The translations under genes were made by a program, and so were the position numbers. Under the pieces are notes generated by a model. The model made no database searches and had not been told where the DNA came from. It saw only the letters and a list, made by a program, of their open reading frames with translations. DNA of 8,828 nucleotides from an uncultured Campylobacteraceae bacterium (lineage in GTDB: Bacteria > Campylobacterota > Campylobacteria > Campylobacterales > Arcobacteraceae): assembly GCA_913057765.1 (NCBI GenBank), contig CAJXPH010000106.1:1-8828 (forward strand), in the 5' to 3' direction. Position 1 is the first letter of the stretch. The number at the start of each line of letters is the position of its first letter. This document shows, piece after piece, positions 1 to 5,773 of the stretch.

Positions 1-47
1 CTACACTATCCTCTTCGTCGGCAGCGTCAGATGTGTATAAGAGACAG
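1..47 (+). other. Illumina Nextera i5 adapter, non-genomic
   Basis: This stretch is library-construction sequence left on the contig end. Bases 1-6 (CTACAC) match the end of the P5 flow-cell segment. Bases 7-14 (TATCCTCT) match the Nextera i5 index known as N503/S503. Bases 15-47 are the Nextera read-1 primer segment, of which 29-47 is the 19-base Tn5 mosaic end finishing in GAGACAG. Genomic sequence starts at base 48. Any protein starting inside this block is false: the forward frame reads MCIRDR and the reverse frame ends in SLIHI, both just translations of the mosaic end. Confidence 0.98.
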
Positions 48-594
48 AAATAATACAGTGCAATACCTTTCAAAAACTATTGATGACTTTAGAAATATCT
101 TTAATCCAAATAAAAAGAAAGAATTCTTTAATATCAAAACTTTATTTGCAAAAACACTTTCTTTGATTTCTACACAATTCAGTAATAGAAATATCAATAT
201 TATTAAAGAAATAAAAGATGTAGAGATTAATGGATTAGAAAATGAATTGTTACAGGTTATTATCAATGTATTAAATAATTCAAGAGATGCATTAGAATTA
301 AAAAATATAAAAGAAAAAAATATATTTATTAATGTTTATTCTAAAGAAGACAAACTAATTATAAATATAAAAGATAATGCGGGAGGAATTCAAGAAGATG
401 TTATTGAGAAAGTGTTTGATCCATACTTTACAACTAAGCACCAATCTCAAGGTACAGGAATTGGATTGTATATGTCTGAAGAGATAATTGAAAAACATAT
501 GAATGGTCAAATAAAAGTTGAAAATGAGATTTTTAAATATAATGATATAGAATATACTGGAGCTTTATTTAGTATCATTCTTCCTTTAAAATAA
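48..594 (+). CDS. Sensor histidine kinase, C-terminal fragment (5' truncated by contig end)
   Basis: About 182 residues of a two-component sensor kinase remain. The first few (QYLSKTIDDFRNIF) look like the region just after the phosphoacceptor histidine in kinases of the NtrB-like/PAS-linked type common in Campylobacterota. The ATP-binding domain follows with all its boxes: N box NVLNNSRDAL, G1 DNAGGI, F box FDPYFTTK and G2 GTGIGLYM. The His-box and the whole sensor part are missing because the contig starts here; the apparent ATG at 31 belongs to adapter sequence, and the first complete genomic codon is at 49. The partner regulator and the signal cannot be told. It converges on the cytochrome operon and ends directly against the shared hairpin at 595. 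The kinase identity is safe; the subfamily is a guess. Confidence 0.93.
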
Positions 595-624
595 AGTCAA
601 CAAAGTATAAAACTCTTGTTGACT
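595..624. terminator. Bidirectional hairpin terminator between convergent genes
   Basis: The perfect 9-bp arms AGTCAACAA (595-603) and TTGTTGACT (616-624) enclose a 12-base loop, which two further pairs could shorten if C615 bulges. The hairpin starts on the base after the kinase stop codon and lies 13 bases beyond the stop of the leftward cytochrome gene. Read leftwards it is followed by the T-rich TTATTTT, so it fits best as the intrinsic terminator of the cytochrome operon. Rightwards it has no T-run, so its effect on the kinase transcript is less sure. Confidence 0.72.
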
Positions 625-637
625 CTATCCATAAAGA

Positions 638-1345
638 TTAAGCTTCTTTCTTCCAAAGATTAATTAGAATTAACAATGACATTAGAAGTATAGAAGAGAC
701 CATAACTCCACCCATTACATAAATCATATAAACTAATCCTGTAAAGAATTTTGAGAACCACCATGAGAAGATATCTAAAAATGCTCCACCATATGAAGTC
801 CAAATCAATGTTGTTTTAATATTATCTTTATATGTTGTGTATGAAAAAATCAATGTTAATGTAATTAAAAACATTGCAATACCAAACATATGGATATGCG
901 CTTGTTTAGACATTTTTGACCATGAATATCCAGCTTCTGTATGTTTTTTGATCTCATCAAATGTTTCAAAAGGCATAGAAGGTATAGCTTTAGACATCTT
1001 AGACGACTTACTATGACAATCAGCACAATCTAAACTGATGATTTCAGCAACATCAGGATAATCTTTATCATCCTTCTTAGCACCATTTTTTATCCATCTA
1101 TCTACAATGATAATATCACCATCATCAGCTACATGTTCATACATACTACCATTCATAGAAGCTACTAGTTCTGGAGTTGTATATTTATTTTGTATCTGTG
1201 AAACTGTTGGGATATTTATCCCTTTTTTTTCTCCTGTTAACTCTAAGCCAAGAAGTATAACTGAAGATATTGTTGCTACTATTATAAACATCAAAAACAG
1301 CGAGATCGCTGTTTTTGCCTGAATATTTAGTTGTTGAATATTCAT
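638..1345 (-). CDS. Membrane-anchored c-type cytochrome with four predicted TM segments
   Basis: This 235-residue protein carries one covalent haem-c motif, CADCH at 107-111. A first hydrophobic segment (about 13-34) is followed by a hydrophilic stretch (35-148) holding the haem motif, then three more segments (about 150-170, 178-197 and 203-230). The haem must be attached in the periplasm, so the 35-148 loop should face that side. QAHIHMFG at 148-155, at the edge of TM2, has histidines that could bind a further haem b or serve as an axial ligand; this is inference. The start is backed by AAGG eight bases upstream of the ATG. The gene begins 25 bases after the stop of the EB_dh-type protein, so the two probably form an operon and pass electrons between periplasm and membrane. 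I do not recognise a named subunit; a quinol- or haem-linked redox role is likely but the partner enzyme is unknown. Confidence 0.82.
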   Translation of the reverse strand: MNIQQLNIQAKTAISLFLMFIIVATISSVILLGLELTGEKKGINIPTVSQIQNKYTTPELVASMNGSMYEHVADDGDIIIVDRWIKNGAKKDDKDYPDVAEIISLDCADCHSKSSKMSKAIPSMPFETFDEIKKHTEAGYSWSKMSKQAHIHMFGIAMFLITLTLIFSYTTYKDNIKTTLIWTSYGGAFLDIFSWWFSKFFTGLVYMIYVMGGVMVSSILLMSLLILINLWKKEA

Positions 1346-1370
1346 GTTATTTACCTTTTATTATTCTTAA

Positions 1371-2435
1371 CTATTTAAAGTTAAGTTTAATACTTCCTTC
1401 GTGATACATGTGGTTGATTTGTGTATTATCAAACGCTGATACACCAAAGTAGTAATCTTTTTTCATATCTTTAAACTGAACATCTTGAACTTTTGATTTA
1501 GGATGATTAGTCACTAATGCTCTTTTAAATACTAAAGTCCATTTACCATCTGCGTATACACTACTTGTCATAATATCAGCAGCAGATCCTGTCATTTTAG
1601 AAACAACAATTGCAGGAACCATATCCCCAGCTTTAAAAGTATCTACAAATGGTACTTTATCTGCATTAACAAGATAAGTAAGTTTATTATCTGCATTTTT
1701 ACTCATGTACATTGGCATTTTTTTATCTTTAGTCATGTTGTTTTTATATCCACCACTAAGTTTTTCATCGCCATGTCTACCCCAGTTTTTCTTTTCACTT
1801 TTAACATGATCTACATACTGGTCATGTGATAAATCAAAAGCTAATCCTGTTCTAACTGATTTCCAGTGCCACATATCTACAGTTTGACCATCTTTTCTTG
1901 TATATTTTCTACCTGCACTTGTATCAGCAACTCCAGCATTTAGACCATCTTTTGTCATGTGACATGTAATCGCACAACCTTTTTTAGCAAATCCTCTTGC
2001 ATTTATATCCCAATACACACCAGCTTTATCTTCATAGTAAGTATTTTCATGTCCAGTATAATCTTTGTTTTTCATTTGTTTCCAAGAACCATCTTCTTGT
2101 TTAATCCAAGGATATCTAGCAACTGAATAAGTAGGATCTTCATATTGCATAAAAAGATAAATACTGTCATTATCATATAGTGATTTTAAAGTTGCGTTAG
2201 TCGATGTAAGACCTGGGAAACCTTTTGGTTTATATGGTGTTTCACTTAAAACTAAATCTAGTTTTGGAGCAGTTGCCCACGCTGGATTGTTTGCATCTAA
2301 AGTAATTGGTGCTGATAGTTTTGCACTATCTAAAGTATATTTTTCACCTTTTGCTAATGCTGATGTTCCCATTAATAGTGAACTAGCTAATGCTACACTT
2401 AGACCTGTTGTAACTACTTTGTTTAAAGTTTTCAT
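1371..2435 (-). CDS. Periplasmic ethylbenzene dehydrogenase-related (EB_dh/cytochrome c-552-like) haem protein
   Basis: The 354-residue product starts with a Sec signal peptide (hydrophobic core about 7-26, likely cut after SALA at residue 28). The mature part resembles the haem-binding fold shared by the gamma subunit of ethylbenzene/DMSO-type dehydrogenases and some cytochromes c-552: an early SAPITLDANNPAWATAP segment, DMWHWKSVR at 187-195, WTLVFKRAL at 299-307 and a C-terminal FGVSAFDNTQINHMYHEGS. A haem-attachment-like motif, CAITCH at 154-159, has three rather than two residues between the cysteines. The start has a strong AAGGAG six bases upstream. No molybdopterin catalytic subunit or iron-sulfur subunit lies nearby, so this is probably a stand-alone electron carrier working with the membrane cytochrome encoded just downstream. 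It is divergent from a two-component system, which may control it. Family assignment is fairly sure; substrate and physiological pathway are unknown. Confidence 0.83.
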   Translation of the reverse strand: MKTLNKVVTTGLSVALASSLLMGTSALAKGEKYTLDSAKLSAPITLDANNPAWATAPKLDLVLSETPYKPKGFPGLTSTNATLKSLYDNDSIYLFMQYEDPTYSVARYPWIKQEDGSWKQMKNKDYTGHENTYYEDKAGVYWDINARGFAKKGCAITCHMTKDGLNAGVADTSAGRKYTRKDGQTVDMWHWKSVRTGLAFDLSHDQYVDHVKSEKKNWGRHGDEKLSGGYKNNMTKDKKMPMYMSKNADNKLTYLVNADKVPFVDTFKAGDMVPAIVVSKMTGSAADIMTSSVYADGKWTLVFKRALVTNHPKSKVQDVQFKDMKKDYYFGVSAFDNTQINHMYHEGSIKLNFK

Positions 2436-2441
2436 TTTCTT

Positions 2442-2447
2442 CTCCTT
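2442..2447 (-). promoter_or_regulatory. Ribosome binding site of the EB_dh-type gene
   Basis: AAGGAG on the minus strand stands six bases before the ATG at 2435. It is the best Shine-Dalgarno match in the window and fixes the start of the haem protein. Confidence 0.8.
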
Positions 2448-2463
2448 GAATTTTTATACTGTA

Positions 2464-2469
2464 ATTATG
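2464..2469 (-). promoter_or_regulatory. Candidate -10 box of the redox operon
   Basis: CATAAT on the minus strand would place the transcript start near 2457, leaving a leader of about 20 bases with the ribosome site intact. A second candidate, TATAAA at 2453-2458, would start transcription inside the ribosome site and is less likely. No good -35 hexamer is seen; the TTAAT boxes from 2492 onwards lie at and beyond the expected -35 position, as expected for a promoter needing an activator. Confidence 0.45.
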
Positions 2470-2489
2470 AGATAACTACATTTCGTATA

Positions 2490-2530
2490 CATTAATGAAA
2501 CATTAATTTTTCTTAATATTCGTGTTAATA
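2490..2530. promoter_or_regulatory. Four helically phased TTAAT boxes, probable response-regulator operator
   Basis: TTAAT occurs at 2492-2496, 2503-2507, 2513-2517 and 2525-2529, with steps of 11, 10 and 12 bases, i.e. about one DNA turn. The first two also read CATTAAT and form the 17-base inverted repeat ATTAATGAAACATTAAT (2491-2507). OmpR-family regulators typically bind direct half-sites about 10-11 bp apart on one face of the DNA, and such a regulator is encoded immediately to the right. The boxes lie between the divergent redox operon and the regulator gene, so one site could serve both. AT-rich background makes a single TTAAT meaningless; the regular spacing and position are the evidence. 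Confidence 0.55.
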
Positions 2531-2551
2531 ATCATTCAATTAAGTTTTAGT

Positions 2552-2557
2552 TATGAT
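2552..2557 (+). promoter_or_regulatory. Candidate -10 box of the two-component operon
   Basis: TATGAT here predicts a transcript start about seven bases downstream, at or next to the A of the ATG at 2564. There is no Shine-Dalgarno sequence before that ATG, so the two observations together fit a leaderless mRNA. The last TTAAT box ends at 2529, where a -35 element would begin. Confidence 0.42.
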
Positions 2558-2563
2558 TCTCTT

Positions 2564-3238
2564 ATGAATGTATTAATAGTAGAAGATGATGAAAAAATTT
2601 TAACATTTGTTGCAAAAGGCCTTAAAGAAGAAGGTTTTAGTGTTGATACTGCCAATAGTGGTGATGAGGGGCTTTATTTAGCTCAAATAAATGAATATGA
2701 TATCATCATACTTGATTGGGGACTACCCATAATTTCAGGTCTTCAAATATGTAAAGAATTACGTCTTCAAAAAAATACAACTCCTATATTAATGTTAACT
2801 GCAAAAAATGATATTGATGACAAGATAGAAAGTTTAGAATCAGGAATGGATGATTATATGACTAAGCCTTTCGTTTTTAGAGAACTTGTTGCTAGAATCA
2901 ACTCTTTACTAAGAAGGTCATCTTATAATCATACAGATATCATAACTTTGGATACACTAGAAGTTAATATTTCAAAAAGAACAGTAAAACGTGCTAATAA
3001 ATCTATAGAACTAACTAGTAAAGAATTCTCTATATTAGTTTATATGTTAAATAATAAAGGAAGCATTGTTACACATACAAAACTACAAGATAAAGTTTGG
3101 GGTATGAGTGAAATAACATCTTCAAATGTAATCAACGTATTTGTTCACCACCTAAGAAAAAAAGTTGATATAGAAGGAGAACTTCCTTTAATTAAAACCA
3201 TTCGTGGTTCAGGTTATAAGATAGAGGCAAACTCTTAA
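2564..3238 (+). CDS. OmpR/PhoB-family response regulator
   Basis: The 224-residue protein is a two-domain transcription factor. The receiver domain (1 to about 115) has the acidic pocket E7-D8-D9, phospho-acceptor D51 in IILDWGLP, switch residue T79 in LMLTAK and K101 in MTKPF, so it should be phosphorylatable. The C-terminal winged-helix domain (about 128-222) has the usual ELTSKEFSIL start, the recognition-helix region SSNVINVFVHHLRKKV and the terminal IRGSGYKI hairpin. I start it at the ATG at 2564, not at the in-frame GTG at 2522, because the receiver fold begins exactly there and the length fits the family; the extra 14 residues have no counterpart. It is one base from the downstream kinase gene, its certain partner, and divergent from the redox operon, its likely target. 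Confidence 0.95.
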   Translation: MNVLIVEDDEKILTFVAKGLKEEGFSVDTANSGDEGLYLAQINEYDIIILDWGLPIISGLQICKELRLQKNTTPILMLTAKNDIDDKIESLESGMDDYMTKPFVFRELVARINSLLRRSSYNHTDIITLDTLEVNISKRTVKRANKSIELTSKEFSILVYMLNNKGSIVTHTKLQDKVWGMSEITSSNVINVFVHHLRKKVDIEGELPLIKTIRGSGYKIEANS

Positions 3239-3239
3239 A

Positions 3240-4646
3240 ATGGATATTGTATATTTTATTTATGGTTTATCATTTTTTGTTTTTGGAGTTTTAGTATTAT
3301 TTGTAAGAACAAAAGATAGTGATTTGTTTTTTGCAAATAAGATCTGGTTTCTTGGTATGTTTGCAATTTTACACGCAATTGTTGAATGGATTGTATTATA
3401 TAGAAATATTTATCCCTCTTCACAAAATCTTCTAATGCCATTTGAAGTTGTTTTTTTATTACTCTCTTATCTATTTTTATTTGAATTTTCACGTTTTATA
3501 TTAAGAAAAAGTTTTGAAGATACCACATCAAAATATCACTTTATTTATCATATTTATGCAGCTCCTGTTATATATGTTTTAGGAACATCCCTACTTATTA
3601 TACATATTGTTTTATTTCCAGGACTAAATGAAACAATTGTCGCAATACGTTATACATATGGATTTTGGGGTTCATTATTCTTAGGTATTGGTCTTTATTT
3701 TTATAGTAATTCATTAAAAGAGGTAAGCCATATTAATGAATTGAAATTCTATTTTAAAATAGCAGGTGTTTCTTTTCTTTGTTATTCATTTTTTGCGGGA
3801 CTTATCGTACCAACGGCATCTCATTTTCCAGCAAACTTATTAAATGAACAATGGTTTTTTGAAACATTTCATATTCCGGTACAAGTTTTTAGATCAATTT
3901 GTGCTGTTGCTATTGCTATTTCATCTATAAAAGCATTAGAAATTTTTAGAAATGAACTTACTGAAAAACTTGATCAATCATTTCAACAAATTAAAGAGTT
4001 TAACTCTAATGCTTCTCACCAGTTAAAAACTCCACTATCATCTATGAAGGTCCAAATAGATGTAACTCTTGAAAAAGAACGTACAATTCCAGAATATAAA
4101 GAAATTTTAAATTCTATTAATCAAGAAGTAAACTCTTTACAAAGTTTAGTATCAAATCTTTTAATATTAACAAGAATGAGAGATAAAACTATAAAAGAAG
4201 GCTTTAAAGAAATAAACCTTGATAATATCTTGCTAGATGTTATTGGAGAAAATATAGTTGTTGCTGAAAAAAAGAAAATAAAAATTGAAATTGGAGAATT
4301 AGAAGAGTTAAAAATTTTAGGAAATGATACTCTACTTTCAATTTTAATTACAAATCTTATTGATAATGCAATAAAATATACTCCATCTGGAAAAACAGTT
4401 ACTATTTCACTAGAAGGTACAACTCTTACAATTAAAGATGAAGGTATTGGTATTGAAGAAGATAAATTAAATCTTATTTTTGATAAATTTTATCAAATTA
4501 AAAATTCTAAAGAAAAAGCAATCAGAGGATTTGGTCTCGGATTATCTATGGTTAAAAAAATTGCTAAACTACATGAAGGAACAATAGATTTAAAAAGTCA
4601 AATAAATGAAGGGACAACTGTTTTAGTAAAATTTAAAACTAAATAA
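3240..4646 (+). CDS. Membrane sensor histidine kinase with about seven TM segments
   Basis: This 468-residue kinase is the partner of the preceding response regulator: only one base separates that stop codon from this ATG, so translation is probably coupled. Residues 1-235 hold about seven hydrophobic segments (near 3-22, 33-54, 66-88, 105-127, 139-156, 172-193 and 212-232) with short loops and no recognisable PAS, Cache or HAMP domain; sensing must happen in or near the membrane. The dimerisation/phosphotransfer domain has phospho-acceptor H260 in NASHQLKTPLSSMK. The ATP-binding domain has the N box NLIDNAIKY (372-380), G1 DEGIG (400-404), F box FDKFYQ (414-419) and G2 GFGLGLSM (430-437), all intact. 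The signal is unknown; the divergent haem-protein operon hints at a redox or respiratory cue, which is inference only. Confidence 0.94.
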   Translation: MDIVYFIYGLSFFVFGVLVLFVRTKDSDLFFANKIWFLGMFAILHAIVEWIVLYRNIYPSSQNLLMPFEVVFLLLSYLFLFEFSRFILRKSFEDTTSKYHFIYHIYAAPVIYVLGTSLLIIHIVLFPGLNETIVAIRYTYGFWGSLFLGIGLYFYSNSLKEVSHINELKFYFKIAGVSFLCYSFFAGLIVPTASHFPANLLNEQWFFETFHIPVQVFRSICAVAIAISSIKALEIFRNELTEKLDQSFQQIKEFNSNASHQLKTPLSSMKVQIDVTLEKERTIPEYKEILNSINQEVNSLQSLVSNLLILTRMRDKTIKEGFKEINLDNILLDVIGENIVVAEKKKIKIEIGELEELKILGNDTLLSILITNLIDNAIKYTPSGKTVTISLEGTTLTIKDEGIGIEEDKLNLIFDKFYQIKNSKEKAIRGFGLGLSMVKKIAKLHEGTIDLKSQINEGTTVLVKFKTK

Positions 4647-4652
4647 TTAATC

Positions 4653-4871
4653 TTAATCTATTCTACTCATATAAAGTTTTTCAACTTTTGCTCTTGCCCA
4701 AGGTGTTTTTCTTAGAAATTTTAAACTTGATTTAACAGAAGGTTCGTAGTTAAAACATCTAATATTAATTCTTCTTCCAAGTTCTTCCCATCCATAGTTT
4801 TCAACTAAACTATTTAGTATTTTTTCTAAAGTCATTCCGTGAAGAGGATTTGTTTGTTGCTCTTTATCCAT
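4653..4871 (-). CDS. VF530 (DUF2132) family small protein
   Basis: The 72-residue protein matches the VF530 family almost from end to end: NPLHGMTLEKILNSLVENYG, then GWEELGRRINIRCFNYEPS, and the closing KSSLKFLRKTPWARAKVEKLY. Members are small, mostly helical proteins described as DNA-binding; the molecular role is not established. The basic C-terminal half fits nucleic-acid contact. An AAGGA lies about twelve bases before the ATG, rather far but the only candidate. The gene converges on the kinase with six bases between stops. It probably forms its own transcription unit from the TATAAT box at 4909-4914. Confidence 0.93.
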   Translation of the reverse strand: MDKEQQTNPLHGMTLEKILNSLVENYGWEELGRRINIRCFNYEPSVKSSLKFLRKTPWARAKVEKLYMSRID

Positions 4872-4908
4872 AAATCTAATATTTCCTTGTATAATTATCT
4901 CGAAAGAA

Positions 4909-4914
4909 ATTATA
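4909..4914 (-). promoter_or_regulatory. Candidate -10 box (TATAAT) of the VF530 gene
   Basis: A perfect TATAAT on the minus strand, preceded by GC, predicts a transcript start near 4902 and a leader of about 30 bases. The upstream region is AT-rich without a clear -35, as usual in Campylobacterota. A weaker GATAAT lies closer to the gene. Confidence 0.5.
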
Positions 4915-5017
4915 GCTAAAAAAGAGTATTAAGTGGAAATCCTATATAAAGTTTTTGAAGTATTAATTGGTGTTTATTTTGTATATATGATAATAAAACT
5001 TTTAAGATGTAAGTTTG

Positions 5018-5048
5018 GAAAGTGTGATATTAAATAAATCACACTTTC
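5018..5048. terminator. Hairpin downstream of the DsbA-like gene
   Basis: The perfect 11-bp arms GAAAGTGTGAT (5018-5028) and ATCACACTTTC (5038-5048) enclose the 9-base AT-only loop 5029-5037. It lies nine bases after the stop of the leftward DsbA-like gene and is the likely end of that transcript. In that direction it has no T-run, so it may act mainly as a 3'-end stabiliser or an imperfect terminator. Rightwards it is followed by a T-rich stretch, but no rightward gene precedes it. The remainder of the 186-base gap 4872-5057 holds only the VF530 promoter and AT-rich sequence. Confidence 0.6.
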
Positions 5049-5057
5049 TAAATATTT

Positions 5058-5699
5058 TTATAATTCTGATTCAACTAATTCGATTAAGTTTTTAAGTCCA
5101 AAGTTTTGTAAAGGTTTACCATTTACAATATAGCCAGGAGTTTTAGTAACACCAAGTTTTTCAGCATCTTCCAAATCTTGTTTTATAATAGCGTCTGCCT
5201 TAGGATCATTCATAAATTTACCTAATTTTTCCATATCTAAACCTTCAACTTTAGATAACATACCCCAAAGTGCTCGTGGATTAACAACATGTCTATCTAT
5301 CCAAGATCTTTGATTATCAAACATAAATTCTAAAGTCTCCATGAATTTACCTTGTTCTCTTGCCCCTTCTAACATTTTAACTGCATAATTTGAATTTTCA
5401 TGAAATGGTGCATATCTTAAAACTAGTTTTACATTTCCATTATTCTTTTTTAGTAAATCTTTTATATAAGGATGAAACTGTGCACAAGTAGCACACGCTG
5501 GGTCAAAAAATTCTACTAATTGTACTTTTGCATCTTTATTTCCAACAACTAAAGAATGAGGTCTTTCAAACAATAGTGCTTGCTCTTTTGCCATAGCAAC
5601 TGACTTTTCAGATTGTGCATTTTTATAAGCATAACCACCACCTAAGAAGATTGCTATTAGAACAACAATCGAAATTAAAACAATTTTTTTATTTTGCAT
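5058..5699 (-). CDS. Membrane-anchored DsbA-like thiol:disulfide oxidoreductase
   Basis: The 213-residue protein has an uncleaved-looking N-terminal membrane anchor (about 5-22) and then a thioredoxin-like domain facing the periplasm. Its redox centre is CATC at 69-72 within LVEFFDPACATCAQFHPY, and the cis-proline loop TKTPGY (186-190) is present, followed by IVNGKPL. The helical insert between about 80 and 180 is typical of the DsbA/Thioredoxin_4 family. It probably oxidises, isomerises or reduces cysteine pairs in exported proteins; the direction cannot be read from the sequence. CATC lacks the proline of the CPHC centre of E. coli DsbA, which may shift its redox potential. No DsbB or DsbD partner is in the window. 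A GGAG seven bases before the ATG supports the start. It may be read from its own promoter and by read-through from the DUF711 gene 74 bases upstream. Confidence 0.88.
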   Translation of the reverse strand: MQNKKIVLISIVVLIAIFLGGGYAYKNAQSEKSVAMAKEQALLFERPHSLVVGNKDAKVQLVEFFDPACATCAQFHPYIKDLLKKNNGNVKLVLRYAPFHENSNYAVKMLEGAREQGKFMETLEFMFDNQRSWIDRHVVNPRALWGMLSKVEGLDMEKLGKFMNDPKADAIIKQDLEDAEKLGVTKTPGYIVNGKPLQNFGLKNLIELVESEL

Positions 5700-5706
5700 A
5701 CTATAT

Positions 5707-5749
5707 CTCCACGATTAATTGCGGTGATTTTATCATAATTTACGTGGAG
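5707..5749 (-). promoter_or_regulatory. Inverted repeat enclosing the DsbA-like promoter and ribosome site
   Basis: CTCCACG (5707-5713) and CGTGGAG (5743-5749) are perfect inverted 7-mers 29 bases apart, with inner AATT pairs at 5717-5720 and 5737-5740. On the minus strand the promoter-proximal copy contains the GGAG ribosome site of the DsbA-like gene. A likely -10 box, TATGAT at 5732-5737, lies between the copies. The repeat could be a regulator site, or a hairpin hiding the ribosome site on transcripts that enter from the DUF711 gene. Both readings are inference. Confidence 0.4.
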
Positions 5750-5773
5750 TTTGTATGGAGATTGATTTTTTTC

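Noticed and set aside
31..48. ATG at 31 as start of the kinase (MCIRDR)
   Set aside because: It lies inside the Tn5 mosaic end, so it is a library artefact; the real gene is 5' truncated.
27..266. Reverse-strand open frame ending in SLIHI
   Set aside because: Its C-terminal end is a translation of the adapter and the rest is antisense to the well-supported kinase domain.
1107..1322. Forward frame within the membrane cytochrome gene
   Set aside because: It is antisense to the haem-loop coding region and shows no protein features.
2522..2563. GTG start giving the response regulator 14 extra N-terminal residues
   Set aside because: The receiver fold begins at the ATG at 2564, no ribosome site supports 2522, and the extra stretch overlaps the TTAAT boxes and the -10 candidate.
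3256..3492. Reverse-strand frame opposite the kinase sensor region
   Set aside because: It is a Lys/Gln-rich shadow of the T-rich membrane-helix codons, without family features or ribosome site.
595..5048. Hairpins considered as CRISPR or mobile-element ends
   Set aside because: The hairpins differ in sequence, occur once each and sit at gene ends; no repeated spacer units, transposase or target duplication is seen.
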